Source: Enterococcus termitis
GTDB lineage: Bacteria; Bacillota; Bacilli; Lactobacillales; Enterococcaceae
Assembly (NCBI RefSeq): GCF_001730305.1
Contig: NZ_MIJY01000007.1
Location: 1 to 64,000, forward strand
Reading direction: 5' to 3'
Length of the DNA: 64,000 nucleotides
In this document: piece by piece, positions 16,718 to 26,331 of the stretch
Layout: every line of letters begins with the position of its first letter
Numbering within the stretch: position 1 is the first letter of the stretch
Position numbers and translations under genes: made by a program
The notes under the pieces: model-generated
Database searches by the model: none
What the model saw: the letters and a program-made list of their open reading frames with translations, nothing else
What the model was told of the DNA's origin: nothing

Positions 16718-18939
16718 AAGTGTCTCACCTCTCGTAAAACTATGCCTACATTGATATCATACTCAGTCATATCAATAGATAAAGGCACCTTCTCAGTAAT
16801 CACTGTAGGAGGTCTGTAGCCTGTCACATCATACTCTGCACTAGAAACTTGTGTTGCATCTTCACCGTAAATTGTTACTCGGATTTTATCTGCATCATCA
16901 GGAACAGTTATATTACTCAGTAGCATTTGGCTATTTAGCGCCGTTCTTAACCATGTCCCTTTATAGGCTAGATCCCAATCATGAGATGTATCATGGTTAA
17001 ACAAGTTTTGGTCAAACCACGTTGTATAAGAACCATTTGTTCTATGCCATTCCAATTTCACTTTATATCGGTACGTACCTGAATAATGAACATAAGGTAA
17101 GTTAGGGACGTACTGACCTTGATCATTTACAGCCCAACCCAATAGATTTAAACGAATAGTTAATTTATTATTATCAACTTGAAAACCACAACCATACCCT
17201 ACACCGCTGTTGTGTGCAGTCGTTAAGTTTATACCTCCGTATCCCGTGCCACCTGGTGCACCGCCTAAAATAACGTTACTATATGGACCTGTATTGTCAT
17301 AACCACCGTGTATTTCAAACCATTTCAATGGTAAGTTGATCGGTGGCGGTTGAATAATTCTATCAACCGTTGTGCCTAGCGTAGTTGTATCTTTTCTAAG
17401 AGTAAAACCTATACCTGTTCCGCGGTATTTTATACGATTCAATGATCCTATGCCTGCGCTTCGTATTTTTTTATGAAAAAGGCTAGGTGTTATATATTCC
17501 CTTGTATTGTCTAGGTTACAAATGGCTTTATATTGATACATTAGATCAGTACCGATTAGAAATGGTACATCATTTTTACCCAAACTTGACGTGTCCTGCT
17601 TTTGACCATTGATAAATTTATTCTTATCAAACCAGGTATCAGATCCAATGATCGTTAATGTTTTACCGTCTGGGGTTTCCTCAAATTTACCACCAGGTCT
17701 AATGTATAAATTAGCTATATGATCTTTAGGTACCCCTAAATGATATAAACCATCAATTTGATGTGTTTTAAAGTCGATCGTGGTTTCATTAAAGTTATAT
17801 CTAAGACCGCCTAATGTATCAGTAGCTCCTTTAGTTGCTATATTGATAATTTTAGCTTCATTATTATAAGCTATACCCTCGGGAATTTTAACCGTAATAT
17901 CGACAAACTCATCACCGCCATAATTTGTAAATGATATTTCCGCAATATCAAACGGCGCATACCATAGAGACGTATTTTCAGCGCCTAACGGGTCAATACT
18001 ATTAGTATCATCAAATACATCAGGCGGGTTGCTTTGCGCACCTCTAATACGATCAAATACCGCTTCTGAATCCCATTCAAATACATCGTATACGCCTGCT
18101 TTTTGCACATCTAATGAGCTATCATCAGATTTTGAATAAGTTGACGTAGAACTATCATTATATTTTTCTTGATAAGTTGTTGGTGGGAAATTATCAATTA
18201 TATATTTCTCATTTTTACCATGTTCAAAAAAGAACATGATTCCGTAATTCCTATTAGTTTGCATCACATCATTAAATTCTGTACTTATGAAATCTATTCT
18301 AGATCCTGCATACTTATTCCATACGTCTTGCTTCATGACTTCAAAATATCGGTTTAACTGCCACCTGATAAATTTAGTCACGTTTAGCATGTTAATACTA
18401 TCATCAATATATTCAACGTCTTCTATGATATTTTCGGGGATATGCTCAGGGTTATGATAATCATGATTCATGTATTCTACTAACACATGTGTATCGAGCT
18501 TATAACTATAGGTGATTTCTCTACTACTATCTCCATCACGAGCGAGACTGCTGTAGGCTCCACCCGTTTCTGATATCTCATTATGCCTAGAAAGTTTCTC
18601 ATCAACTCCAGCGAAAGTTAAAACTCGCCTAAAATCATCATTAATACTAAAATTCTCGGTTGAGTTGTGCGCAAACCACCCAGTGCCTAAATTATTGATC
18701 CACCGATTGAATGAGTGTTCAAAGCTTTCAAAGTCTGCGTAATTCCCTTTTGATGCTAACCATTTATTTGTTGTTATACCTGTCCCAAGCCCTGATATAT
18801 CTAATTTTTCAGGGGCAACTTCTGCCCCTTGTTTTAGAAAAATCATATCATTTTCGATAAAACTAAGACCAGTATACATTGACTTGAAACGATGATCTAT
18901 TTTAGGTTCTACTTGCGTTGGATTATGATAGCCAAACAT
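16714..18939 (-). CDS. Large distal tail / baseplate protein
   Basis: 741 residues directly after the tape measure gene (5 bp gap, AGGAGG upstream), the place of the distal tail protein in siphoviruses. N-terminal 230 residues are mixed; the rest is strand-rich with glycine-rich segments (ILGGAPGGTGYGGINLTT near 575) and a jelly-roll-like carbohydrate-binding look (HGGYDNTGPYSN). Probably a Dit-type protein with inserted or fused receptor-binding domains; exact family not recognised. Confidence 0.55.
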   Translation of the reverse strand: MFGYHNPTQVEPKIDHRFKSMYTGLSFIENDMIFLKQGAEVAPEKLDISGLGTGITTNKWLASKGNYADFESFEHSFNRWINNLGTGWFAHNSTENFSINDDFRRVLTFAGVDEKLSRHNEISETGGAYSSLARDGDSSREITYSYKLDTHVLVEYMNHDYHNPEHIPENIIEDVEYIDDSINMLNVTKFIRWQLNRYFEVMKQDVWNKYAGSRIDFISTEFNDVMQTNRNYGIMFFFEHGKNEKYIIDNFPPTTYQEKYNDSSTSTYSKSDDSSLDVQKAGVYDVFEWDSEAVFDRIRGAQSNPPDVFDDTNSIDPLGAENTSLWYAPFDIAEISFTNYGGDEFVDITVKIPEGIAYNNEAKIINIATKGATDTLGGLRYNFNETTIDFKTHQIDGLYHLGVPKDHIANLYIRPGGKFEETPDGKTLTIIGSDTWFDKNKFINGQKQDTSSLGKNDVPFLIGTDLMYQYKAICNLDNTREYITPSLFHKKIRSAGIGSLNRIKYRGTGIGFTLRKDTTTLGTTVDRIIQPPPINLPLKWFEIHGGYDNTGPYSNVILGGAPGGTGYGGINLTTAHNSGVGYGCGFQVDNNKLTIRLNLLGWAVNDQGQYVPNLPYVHYSGTYRYKVKLEWHRTNGSYTTWFDQNLFNHDTSHDWDLAYKGTWLRTALNSQMLLSNITVPDDADKIRVTIYGEDATQVSSAEYDVTGYRPPTVITEKVPLSIDMTEYDINVGIVLREVRHL

Positions 18940-18944
18940 GTCAA

Positions 18945-21900
18945 TTACCTCCTATACTTAGCTTTATCAAATAATTTGACTAAAGGTTTAAATATGCCTC
19001 TAGCAAGTACATTACTATCAAGCATTACCGTAATAGGTTGATTTGTTGTTTCCATAAATCCGGAAACCTCTACATTTACACTACTACTAGTATCTACTCT
19101 ACTTTGTACTGCGTTCATGCTCGTTATTCCTGCAGTATTATTTGATAAATTATTATCGACACCTGCGTATGTCATATAGTTTTCAGCGTATGCACCATAT
19201 ACTAACTTATTCCCTTTACTTGCTCCCTTAGCTCCGTTTACAGTTGCATTTATTTTAGAGTTCGCTTGTCTTGCTATATCGTCTATAACACTCATGATCG
19301 TAGAAGTTTGAGACCTAATACCGTTAGCAATTGCAACGCCTAATAACTGCCCAGAATTTTGGAAAGCAGCCTGATAGGAATTGATAACATTTATTGACTG
19401 TTGCATTGCACGATTTACAGCGCTAGCCATGCCAGCCATAGCAGAAGCGACACGAGCCACCATATTATTTACAATAGATACTGCAGCCGATGCCATGCGA
19501 GAAAATGCAGATATTACACTATTCATCATGCTAAGCGCCGCCGATTTCATCGCATTCATTGCTGCTACAAATGCAGATCTTAATCTTATTACAGTAGTTC
19601 TTAGTACATTTAGTGTTTTTATTAAGCTATTTGTTTGCTGCTCCATTACTGCCATCGCAAGCGTTACATCTGTAAGCTGTACAGCTAACTCAAAGGCATT
19701 TCTAGCGGTAACGATAAGGCTTGAAGACATAGCAAGTAATTCATTAGTAGCTCTATTTACTGATCCTTTAAACATTTCAAAATAACGGATAGACATCATC
19801 ACCGCATTATCTAAAGCCATAAAGGCAGACGATGCGAACGTGGTAAATACTGCTATCCCCATAAGGGTTGCCATTGCCGTTAATGCAGTAGTTGCGAACG
19901 TTTGGAAAGTAGGCATTACTGTAGTCATCGTTGTTTGTAATAGCATTAGGTGTGGTATTAAGGTCGGTATAACCGCTCCTAATTGCATAAGACTTTGCAT
20001 GATCATTGGTATAATAACCGCTAACTTCATGCCGTTATCAACTATTTTTAATAACCCATCTACTAATAACTTCATTGATTTGCCGACTGTTTGAAGTCCT
20101 AATGATGATAAAGCTATTGCAGCAAGCCCACTGGAAACAGCTAGTAATGTCCCTGAAAGGTCTACAAGGTTTAAACCAACAAGGATTTTAATACCTTTCG
20201 CCATTTCTTTTACGCCTTTGCCAGCATTTAGCGCTGCGTTTCCCATAGCTTCAAAGATATCGGCGATTTTTTCTAAAATCCCTTGTACCCCGCCTGAAAT
20301 GCTATCTACTACATCGGTGATAGAGTCGCTCGCCTGTTTCATAACATTCACTAATGTTGTACCCACTGTTTCAACAATCTTGGAAACACCATCAGCTATT
20401 TTTTCTACTAAATTACCGACACTTGTAAGTATCAAATCTATAGCCTGTGATATAGCTTCTACTGCACTATTAAAGGCTTGACTTAATGAGTCAATAACAG
20501 GAGGTAAGGCTTCAATCATAGGTGTAGCTAAAGCAGCTGCGACACCAATTAGTAACATTGTTACGCCAAAGGCTAGCATGCCTGGTATCGCCGCATTAAG
20601 TAGCGGCCCGAATAGTGCGAACACTGCTACTAATATTGCAATCACAGCGCCAAATACTGCCATAGCGATTGCTCCCTCAGTTCCGGATTGCGCTATAGGT
20701 GCCATAGCAAACGCCAGTAAAGAAACAGCTATGGCAAAAACTGCAATACCTGTCATATTCGTTGTTAAAGCCTTACCGAACAGGGCAAACGTTCCTACTA
20801 AAATAGCAATTACAGCGGCGAAAGTGAGTAACGGTACAACTGCCGTTGTTCCTAGCTCAGCTATCCCTTTTAAAGCAAAAGCTAGTAGAGCGATAGAAGC
20901 AATTACCAATGCAATTCCAGCAGATTTTTGCAATGATGAGAAACCATCAGCGATAGACTGCATAGGATTTGCACTTGATCCACCTTTAGAAGATTTATTA
21001 AAAATTTTCATCATACTATTAAGACCGCCGAAAACTTTTTTGCCTATCGATAAAGCTTTAAAACCTATAAAAGCAATTGCTAAAGATTTTGCTAGTTTTC
21101 TAAATCCATTTAATAGATCGTCAAAGCTTGCTCCTTTTAAGAAATCAGTTAAGCCTTTCGTTAAATCGGTAAAAATAGACGTTCCGAAAATACTATCTAA
21201 AGTACCGGCAACCCCGCTAAATAGATCAGCCAGTAAACCTGGGATCATAGGTTTTAATTTTTCAAATGCTTTTTTTATCCCAGCCGCAAGCTTAGGCGCT
21301 AATTCTTTAGCCATTTTTGCCGCAATTCCACCAGCATGCATAGCTGCTTCAAGCGCTTCATCTGCTCCCTCACCGGTAGCTAAAAAATTTTTAAATGCCG
21401 CTTTAGCAGTCTGGAAACTACCTGCTAGCGTGTCATTTTCTTTTGCGTAGTTACCGGCAGCATAGGCGGATTTTTCCATAAACATTTCCATCGCAAGCGT
21501 GACTTTTTCAGCTTGTGTCATCTGCTGTGTAGTCTTTCCTAATCCTTTTTCTAGGGCGTAAGCGTTTAAACTAGTATCACTCATGGCCACGCCTAAATTA
21601 TCCATCATAGTAAAGTTACCTTTGGCAGCACCTGCTATAGATTCCATGGCAAAATCAATATCAACGCCCATAATGGAAGCAACATCAGCCGCCCTTTGCA
21701 TAGCATCAGAGCTTAGTTCCATACTTTTTGCTTGATCAACACCCGACCCCTGCATCAGTGCACCCATTTTGTTTATAGTTTGCATATATCCTGCCTGATC
21801 CTTACCCATGCTTTTATATGCTGTTTTACTTTGCTTCTGGATAGTTTCAGCGTAATCTCCGAAAACTGCTTCACTACCTCCCACTTGTTGCTCTAGCTCT

Positions 21901-22169
21901 CCGGCGGCTTTTACAGAAGCCCCTAAGCCTGTAACAATTCCAGTAGCACCGGCAGCTATTCCTTTGAGTGTTATTGATGCCGCTTTAGTTGCTATACTTG
22001 TCAAGGCTCTATCTATTTTATCAATACCAGCAGAAGCGGCACTTGTAGCAATATTTAGAGAAATCCCTTTAGATGCCTTAGCAGCAGTATTTGCCATTTT
22101 TTGTTCTATTTTATCAAGCGGCGAGGCATCTGCATTTATTTTTAACTCTAACGTTCCATTATCAGCCAT
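18945..22169 (-). CDS. Phage tail tape measure protein
   Basis: 1074 residues; determines tail length and is threaded through the tube. Start MADNGTLELKINADASPLDK is typical of TP901-type tape measures. Alternating hydrophobic helices (about 415-560, 655-720) and long Ala/Ser/Met-rich helical stretches follow. The C-terminus contains NKLVYGAYAENYMTYAGVDNN. GAGGTG precedes the ATG. A 1074-residue tape measure predicts a tail of roughly 160 nm using the usual 1.5 Å per residue rule. Confidence 0.88.
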   Translation of the reverse strand: MADNGTLELKINADASPLDKIEQKMANTAAKASKGISLNIATSAASAGIDKIDRALTSIATKAASITLKGIAAGATGIVTGLGASVKAAGELEQQVGGSEAVFGDYAETIQKQSKTAYKSMGKDQAGYMQTINKMGALMQGSGVDQAKSMELSSDAMQRAADVASIMGVDIDFAMESIAGAAKGNFTMMDNLGVAMSDTSLNAYALEKGLGKTTQQMTQAEKVTLAMEMFMEKSAYAAGNYAKENDTLAGSFQTAKAAFKNFLATGEGADEALEAAMHAGGIAAKMAKELAPKLAAGIKKAFEKLKPMIPGLLADLFSGVAGTLDSIFGTSIFTDLTKGLTDFLKGASFDDLLNGFRKLAKSLAIAFIGFKALSIGKKVFGGLNSMMKIFNKSSKGGSSANPMQSIADGFSSLQKSAGIALVIASIALLAFALKGIAELGTTAVVPLLTFAAVIAILVGTFALFGKALTTNMTGIAVFAIAVSLLAFAMAPIAQSGTEGAIAMAVFGAVIAILVAVFALFGPLLNAAIPGMLAFGVTMLLIGVAAALATPMIEALPPVIDSLSQAFNSAVEAISQAIDLILTSVGNLVEKIADGVSKIVETVGTTLVNVMKQASDSITDVVDSISGGVQGILEKIADIFEAMGNAALNAGKGVKEMAKGIKILVGLNLVDLSGTLLAVSSGLAAIALSSLGLQTVGKSMKLLVDGLLKIVDNGMKLAVIIPMIMQSLMQLGAVIPTLIPHLMLLQTTMTTVMPTFQTFATTALTAMATLMGIAVFTTFASSAFMALDNAVMMSIRYFEMFKGSVNRATNELLAMSSSLIVTARNAFELAVQLTDVTLAMAVMEQQTNSLIKTLNVLRTTVIRLRSAFVAAMNAMKSAALSMMNSVISAFSRMASAAVSIVNNMVARVASAMAGMASAVNRAMQQSINVINSYQAAFQNSGQLLGVAIANGIRSQTSTIMSVIDDIARQANSKINATVNGAKGASKGNKLVYGAYAENYMTYAGVDNNLSNNTAGITSMNAVQSRVDTSSSVNVEVSGFMETTNQPITVMLDSNVLARGIFKPLVKLFDKAKYRR

Positions 22170-22181
22170 ATTTTCACCTCT

Positions 22182-22469
22182 TTACTTTATACGTCTGACT
22201 ACTTCTTTTTTCCAACGTCCAGTTCTCGCCCCGAACATTTCGCGCCCAGATTGCTTATAAGTGCCGTACTCTTGGAAAATAGCATGATCAGACGTATTTT
22301 TTACTGTCCAACTCGATTCACTATTACGTTCTAATTTCCATGATTTTTTTAACTTTCCGGTATCTATAGGGCTAAGCTGTACCGCATTATTTACTTGTAC
22401 TTGTAGGCTAGCGTCTATCTGATCCAGCATTTTCTTTTTTTTATTATTTAGTGCGGTTACCCAATCCAC
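22182..22469 (-). CDS. Small tail protein with gp10-like (SPIDTGxLKxSW) motif
   Basis: 95 residues from GTG at 22469, preceded by AAAAAGGTGGC. The frame is open further upstream (to 22565) inside the preceding gene, but that extension is only a Lys/Arg-rich shadow. LSPIDTGKLKKSW and FQEYGTYKQSGREMFG are signatures of the HK97 gp10 / tail-completion family. It overlaps the preceding gene by 26 bp and lies 12 bp before the tape measure gene, an unusual position for this family, which is more often next to the connectors. Confidence 0.65.
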   Translation of the reverse strand: MDWVTALNNKKKKMLDQIDASLQVQVNNAVQLSPIDTGKLKKSWKLERNSESSWTVKNTSDHAIFQEYGTYKQSGREMFGARTGRWKKEVVRRIK

Positions 22470-22887
22470 GCCACTTCGCCACCTTTTTAGCAATACTTGT
22501 TTCAGCTTTCGCTTTTTTGGCTTTTGCTTGTTCATGCTGCGCTTTCTGTTCTTTTTCTCTAGCATCCTCTATTAAGTCGTTATATACTTTCAAGGTATCA
22601 CGGAAATTTTTACGATCAATACCCTGAAACCCTAAAAGTTCTTCGATAGTAAACGGTTTAGAGTTCTTCCCTGCTCTTTTTTTATCTGCTATAGACGTTA
22701 ATAATGCTCTAGTAGCTATATCGGAAGCTCTATCAAATTTTATAGCAAGCATACGCGCATTAAGACGTTTGATAAAAGTATCATCTGCTTTTATAATATC
22801 CTCATATGCATAGCCAGTTAAAAAACTTATATATTCCGCTACCTCATCCTCATCGTCAAGGATGCAATCACCTAGAAAAACAGGCAC
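22444..22887 (-). CDS. Probable tail assembly chaperone, distal partner
   Basis: 147 residues between the G-like chaperone (22926) and the tape measure gene. Helical, with a Lys/Ala/Glu coiled C-terminus (EKEQKAQHEQAKAKKAKAE). Its size, position and acidic N-terminus fit the second tail assembly chaperone (gpGT/gp14-like), but I see no obvious frameshift site linking it to its neighbour (38-bp gap). Family not recognised directly. Confidence 0.5.
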   Translation of the reverse strand: MPVFLGDCILDDEDEVAEYISFLTGYAYEDIIKADDTFIKRLNARMLAIKFDRASDIATRALLTSIADKKRAGKNSKPFTIEELLGFQGIDRKNFRDTLKVYNDLIEDAREKEQKAQHEQAKAKKAKAETSIAKKVAKWRGLGNRTK

Positions 22888-22925
22888 AAGAGAATTTATA
22901 AATACTTGTGCCTGTTCTGTTTTTT

Positions 22926-23288
22926 CTAGAACTGAAGCATCTTTTTTACTTCGATTTCCTCTTTTACTTTTTTAGCAAATTCTACCAGATCAGAATTATC
23001 CAACCCTGCTACGTACTCGCTAAACTCTGCAAGTGATAATTTACTTTGTAAAGCATACCCGACTTTATTCAACTGACTTTCAAGTACTTCACGTTCTGCT
23101 TCTCCTGAGTTTAAAAGCTCTTTAAAACTTTCGACCGCATATTCTCCACCTGGTAAAATAAGGGTGATCATACCTTTTTCTGTTTCTTGCTTAGACTCAA
23201 GCTTAGTGATCTCGCCTAATACCTTAAAAAAATTGGCGCTTTTTGCAAAAATAACTGTTTTACCTTTAATCTCTTTTGTAAATGCCAT
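22926..23288 (-). CDS. Probable tail assembly chaperone (gpG-like)
   Basis: 120 residues. Mixed N-terminus followed by helices (LSLAEFSEYVAGLDNSDLVEFAKKVKEEIE). Small acidic protein two genes ahead of the tape measure, the standard place of gpG-type chaperones that coat the tape measure before tail polymerisation. AAAGGAG precedes the ATG. Assignment rests on synteny and composition. Confidence 0.5.
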   Translation of the reverse strand: MAFTKEIKGKTVIFAKSANFFKVLGEITKLESKQETEKGMITLILPGGEYAVESFKELLNSGEAEREVLESQLNKVGYALQSKLSLAEFSEYVAGLDNSDLVEFAKKVKEEIEVKKMLQF

Positions 23289-23304
23289 AATTTTATAGTC
23301 TCCT

Positions 23305-23670
23305 TTAAGTTAAATTTAATAGCCCATGTAAGGTTCCGTCTTTTTCTCGTAGTAATCTAAATTCTGTGTCTGTTCTAAATCGTTTGTTTAATTCATCGTC
23401 AAATGCATCTATAGCCCGTATAAGGTCACCCTGTCTATTCCATGGGTAAAATATATGCACTGTAGCTGAATAGTCGTATACGTCTCCTTGACGCGTTCCA
23501 CGCCTTGAGATTTGCCGACGTTCTGCATTTAGTTGATCAACCCATGCATAAGGTAATGATCCATCGTGCGTTTCAGGGTTGTAGGCAACTGTTAACCCTT
23601 GATTTTCAAAAATCTCACGTAGGATATTATAAAAAAATAGGGTATTCTGTTCCCAGTTACGAAATGCCAT
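23305..23670 (-). CDS. Phage neck / tail-terminator-like protein
   Basis: 121 residues. N-terminal helix (NTLFFYNILREIFENQGL), then strands (SATVHIFYPWNRQGDLIRAIDAFDDELN) in the alternating order of tail terminator proteins of SPP1 gp17 / HK97 gp10 region. It overlaps the preceding connector gene by 14 bp, with GAGGTGGGCG before ATG. Follows the head-closure gene, the correct position for this role. Confidence 0.55.
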   Translation of the reverse strand: MAFRNWEQNTLFFYNILREIFENQGLTVAYNPETHDGSLPYAWVDQLNAERRQISRRGTRQGDVYDYSATVHIFYPWNRQGDLIRAIDAFDDELNKRFRTDTEFRLLREKDGTLHGLLNLT

Positions 23671-23989
23671 TATCGCCCACCTCCAGAAACCTCACAGAAT
23701 GCCACTTTCTACCTCTACCTCGTTCTTTTTTCTTATATGATCCTTTTATAGGCTTATATAAAACATCTTCAAACATCATCATTTTAAGAGGTATCGGACG
23801 TTGTGATTTAACACTGATAAACTCCCTATATTCAAAAGGCGCTCCAGATTCGTTTAGCGTATCTGTTGATCTAAAACGTACATCGGCGTTATGGTAAGCT
23901 ACATTATAAGTCTTAACGCTGTCATTTCCTGTTTGAGGGTCATAGCTTGATTTACTTGACTCAAAATAAAGCGTGTCATTATAAGTCAT
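23657..23989 (-). CDS. Phage head-closure-like protein
   Basis: 110 residues, strand-rich and basic at the C-terminus (KKKERGRGRKWH). YDPQTGNDSVKTYNVAYHNADV and ISVKSQRPIP fit the stopper/head-closure family (SPP1 gp16-like). Starts one base after the stop of the adaptor gene (GAGTAAATG). Part of the connector block. Confidence 0.6.
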   Translation of the reverse strand: MTYNDTLYFESSKSSYDPQTGNDSVKTYNVAYHNADVRFRSTDTLNESGAPFEYREFISVKSQRPIPLKMMMFEDVLYKPIKGSYKKKERGRGRKWHSVRFLEVGDNGIS

Positions 23990-24460
23990 TTACTCACCGC
24001 CTAAAACGTTTGTATAATACCAAATGCCATTTGCTAAAAGTGGTACCCTATAGCCTAAGTCATACCTCTGCCGACCTGCTCCGCGCGTAGACGCCATAAT
24101 AAGGCACCAGTTTTGAACTTTACCTTGTATTACATCCTTGATTTTGTTGACCCATTTATCCATTGGGTCTTTTTCCCATGTGATGCTTTCTCCATCTTGT
24201 GAACGTTGCTGCATCCCTTCTTCGCTTAAGCGGTTAAATCGATACACAGCGCTTTCGATCAATGCTATACGTGCTAATGCTTCAAATTTTACTGAATCAA
24301 CTTCTTCTCCGGCAATAAATGAATATAGATAGCCACTAGCAAGCTTATAAGCCTCCTCAAGCTGTTTATCTGCTCCTTGAGTATCTGATACACCAGTTAG
24401 GGTTAAAAGCTCGCTACGCACGTCTAAATAATTAATCTCAGGTATTGTTTGACTCAGCAT
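23990..24460 (-). CDS. Phage head-tail connector (gp6-like adaptor)
   Basis: About 156 residues from ATG 24460; a GTG at 24469 is an alternative. The first 100 residues are helical with the loop RLSEEGMQQRSQDGESITWE typical of HK97 gp6/SPP1 gp15 adaptors. The last 40 residues are an unusual basic tail. Overlaps the holin stop, so adaptor translation is coupled to the holin gene. Confidence 0.6.
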   Translation of the reverse strand: MLSQTIPEINYLDVRSELLTLTGVSDTQGADKQLEEAYKLASGYLYSFIAGEEVDSVKFEALARIALIESAVYRFNRLSEEGMQQRSQDGESITWEKDPMDKWVNKIKDVIQGKVQNWCLIMASTRGAGRQRYDLGYRVPLLANGIWYYTNVLGGE

Positions 24461-24659
24461 TATCTCCACCTACTTTATAACCTGTCCAGGTCGCAAACAT
24501 TGCATTGACAAAAACGGCTAGAATACCGCCGATTTTCTCCACTTCCGGCGCATATGGTAATGTTAAAACACCCGCTAAGCTTACGTATAAAATCACGATT
24601 GCCGATAATGTACCGGTAACAAGTGATAGCAAGCGAGCATTATTAATTTTTTTCTTCAC
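24438..24659 (-). CDS. Phage holin-like membrane protein
   Basis: 73 residues from GTG 24659 (AAAGGGG upstream). Basic start (MKKKINNARLL), two hydrophobic helices (about 9-30 and 42-61) separated by a short turn, and a polar tail, the topology of class II holins. It would permeabilise the membrane for the amidase. Unusually located 9.5 kb upstream of the endolysin between fibre and connector genes. Confidence 0.6.
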   Translation of the reverse strand: MKKKINNARLLSLVTGTLSAIVILYVSLAGVLTLPYAPEVEKIGGILAVFVNAMFATWTGYKVGGDNAESNNT

Positions 24660-25029
24660 GTTTTATACACCCCTTTTTAACATCTTCTTCAAAACATTTA
24701 ACTCTAATATTTGTATGTGAGTTCCATCCATTAGCCTTATATTCATCAAAATCCTTGTACAACTCAGCAAGATTATTTTCACTTATTTTTTTATTTCGGT
24801 AAGCTTCGTTAATTAACCTAAAAATATTAGCTTGTAAACTAGATTTTTTTAATAGCTTAATATTTGAAGCATTAGCCTCAACATTTGATCCCATAACATT
24901 CATTATTCCCGTTATTTTATCGATTTTTTTTTCGAGTTTTTCATTACCTTTTCTTATCGCAGTTATAACAGCAACGGATATTGTACTAGTTGCTGTTATA
25001 ACTGCGATGATAACTTGTTCAGTAATCAT
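24643..25029 (-). CDS. XhlA-like membrane protein (lysis accessory)
   Basis: 128 residues from ATG 25029, which overlaps the fibre stop (ATGA). One N-terminal membrane helix (about 3-24) is followed by a charged coiled coil (NEKLEKKIDKITGIM) and a helical C-terminus. Such proteins often precede holins (hemolysin XhlA group). It overlaps the holin gene by 17 bp. Role inferred from topology and neighbour. Confidence 0.5.
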   Translation of the reverse strand: MITEQVIIAVITATSTISVAVITAIRKGNEKLEKKIDKITGIMNVMGSNVEANASNIKLLKKSSLQANIFRLINEAYRNKKISENNLAELYKDFDEYKANGWNSHTNIRVKCFEEDVKKGCIKREEKN

Positions 25030-26276
25030 GATCGCAAATAAATTTCTTCGATAATTACGGTCATATTTTGATCTAGTGAATCTGGAGCAGTTGTCGCTCC
25101 TCCACATAACGCTAGTATTCCATATATAGACTCCGGACCAGAGGAATCATTTAATTTTACTGTTGCTCGATACATCGTTAATCCACGATTTGACGTTGAG
25201 TATCCCAATCCTATTGCATCGTATTCTAGTCTTCCTGTTGTAGTACCTGGATCAAAATTAATTAAGGTATAATTCTTAATTTGCGGATTTACTCCATCCT
25301 CACTGAAACTCTCAGCGATGACCCTTAAAGTCACGTTGCTTTGATCCGAAACATTTTCTAAATACGGTAGATATGTATTACTTAAGCCGAGTTTATCTAA
25401 AATAAAATTAAGTTTCCCATCTTTAAACGGGAATGATAGGACGTCACCACCTGGTTGCCATGCCCTAGTATTAAATTCCCAACGGCGCGGAATGTCCCCC
25501 AACTTTACATCGATCGCTTGATTTACTTCGTATTGAGTACCGCTAGCTATGCTTAAATTTTCGAATGGTCCGGGATCATTAACATGATCTGTTGATATAT
25601 TATTTAGTATTTCTTTCCAGCCTGTGGATTTTACCCATTGCGCTTGCAGGATATTATTCGCGTCAATGATAAAAATAATATCCCCGTTTTCAGGTTGATC
25701 ACTGCCCATTTGATTCGCTACTTCTTGTGAGTATGTCGTATATGTTCCATCTGTGAAACAGCTGCCAAAGTCTCCATTTACGAAAGCATGTCTTGTTGTT
25801 ATATTCAAATTATTTAAAATCGTATTTAAACTATCAATCTGCTGTTGCAAGATAATATCTTCATCGCTTCTCACCTGTGCTTCTGCAGTGATATCTGACT
25901 CGATAGCTGTAAACCTGTTTTCAAAAATACTATATTGATTTAGTACATCTGCTTCTACCGCATACTGTGGTGTTTGTAAAAGTAAATTATTATCAATATC
26001 GTAAAACGCCAATGATCCGTCGCCGTTATCCGTCACGTAATGAACGTATGAAGGCAAAACGACAGTATCGCTTGTACCGTCTGAATTAACGATCGTCCAC
26101 TCATTACCTCCAGAATTAGTTATAATGCTGTCAATACCCTCATTAACCCATTTAGCATTGTCTACTAGTCCATTAATGTTTGCAGCGTGGATTGTTTCAC
26201 CAGCTGTAATGGGCCCGCTGCCAGTTGTTCCCCACCCATTTTTAATATCATCTCTTGTTCTTGTTGGTGTCGACAT
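25026..26276 (-). CDS. Phage fibre / neck-passage-type structural protein
   Basis: 416 residues. The N-terminus (TRDDIKNGWGTTGSGPITAGETIHAANIN) looks like a virion-attachment segment. A coiled coil follows (about 108-150, IESDITAEAQVRSDED), then IIFIIDANNILQAQWVKS, typical of fibre shafts. The C-terminal 180 residues are strand-rich, likely a receptor- or sugar-binding head. It lies after the major tail gene rather than the baseplate genes, as neck-passage or head-fibre genes do in some lactic-acid-bacteria phages. Confidence 0.55.
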   Translation of the reverse strand: MSTPTRTRDDIKNGWGTTGSGPITAGETIHAANINGLVDNAKWVNEGIDSIITNSGGNEWTIVNSDGTSDTVVLPSYVHYVTDNGDGSLAFYDIDNNLLLQTPQYAVEADVLNQYSIFENRFTAIESDITAEAQVRSDEDIILQQQIDSLNTILNNLNITTRHAFVNGDFGSCFTDGTYTTYSQEVANQMGSDQPENGDIIFIIDANNILQAQWVKSTGWKEILNNISTDHVNDPGPFENLSIASGTQYEVNQAIDVKLGDIPRRWEFNTRAWQPGGDVLSFPFKDGKLNFILDKLGLSNTYLPYLENVSDQSNVTLRVIAESFSEDGVNPQIKNYTLINFDPGTTTGRLEYDAIGLGYSTSNRGLTMYRATVKLNDSSGPESIYGILALCGGATTAPDSLDQNMTVIIEEIYLRS

Positions 26277-26331
26277 TTATTTATGCCCCTTTCACTATGT
26301 TTAAGAGGCGGATAAACCGCCCCTAGTGTTT

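Noticed and set aside
20578-21450. Long + strand frame of 290 codons
   Set aside because: It is antisense to the tape measure gene, has no ribosome-binding site and an Ala/Ile/Pro composition typical of shadow frames.
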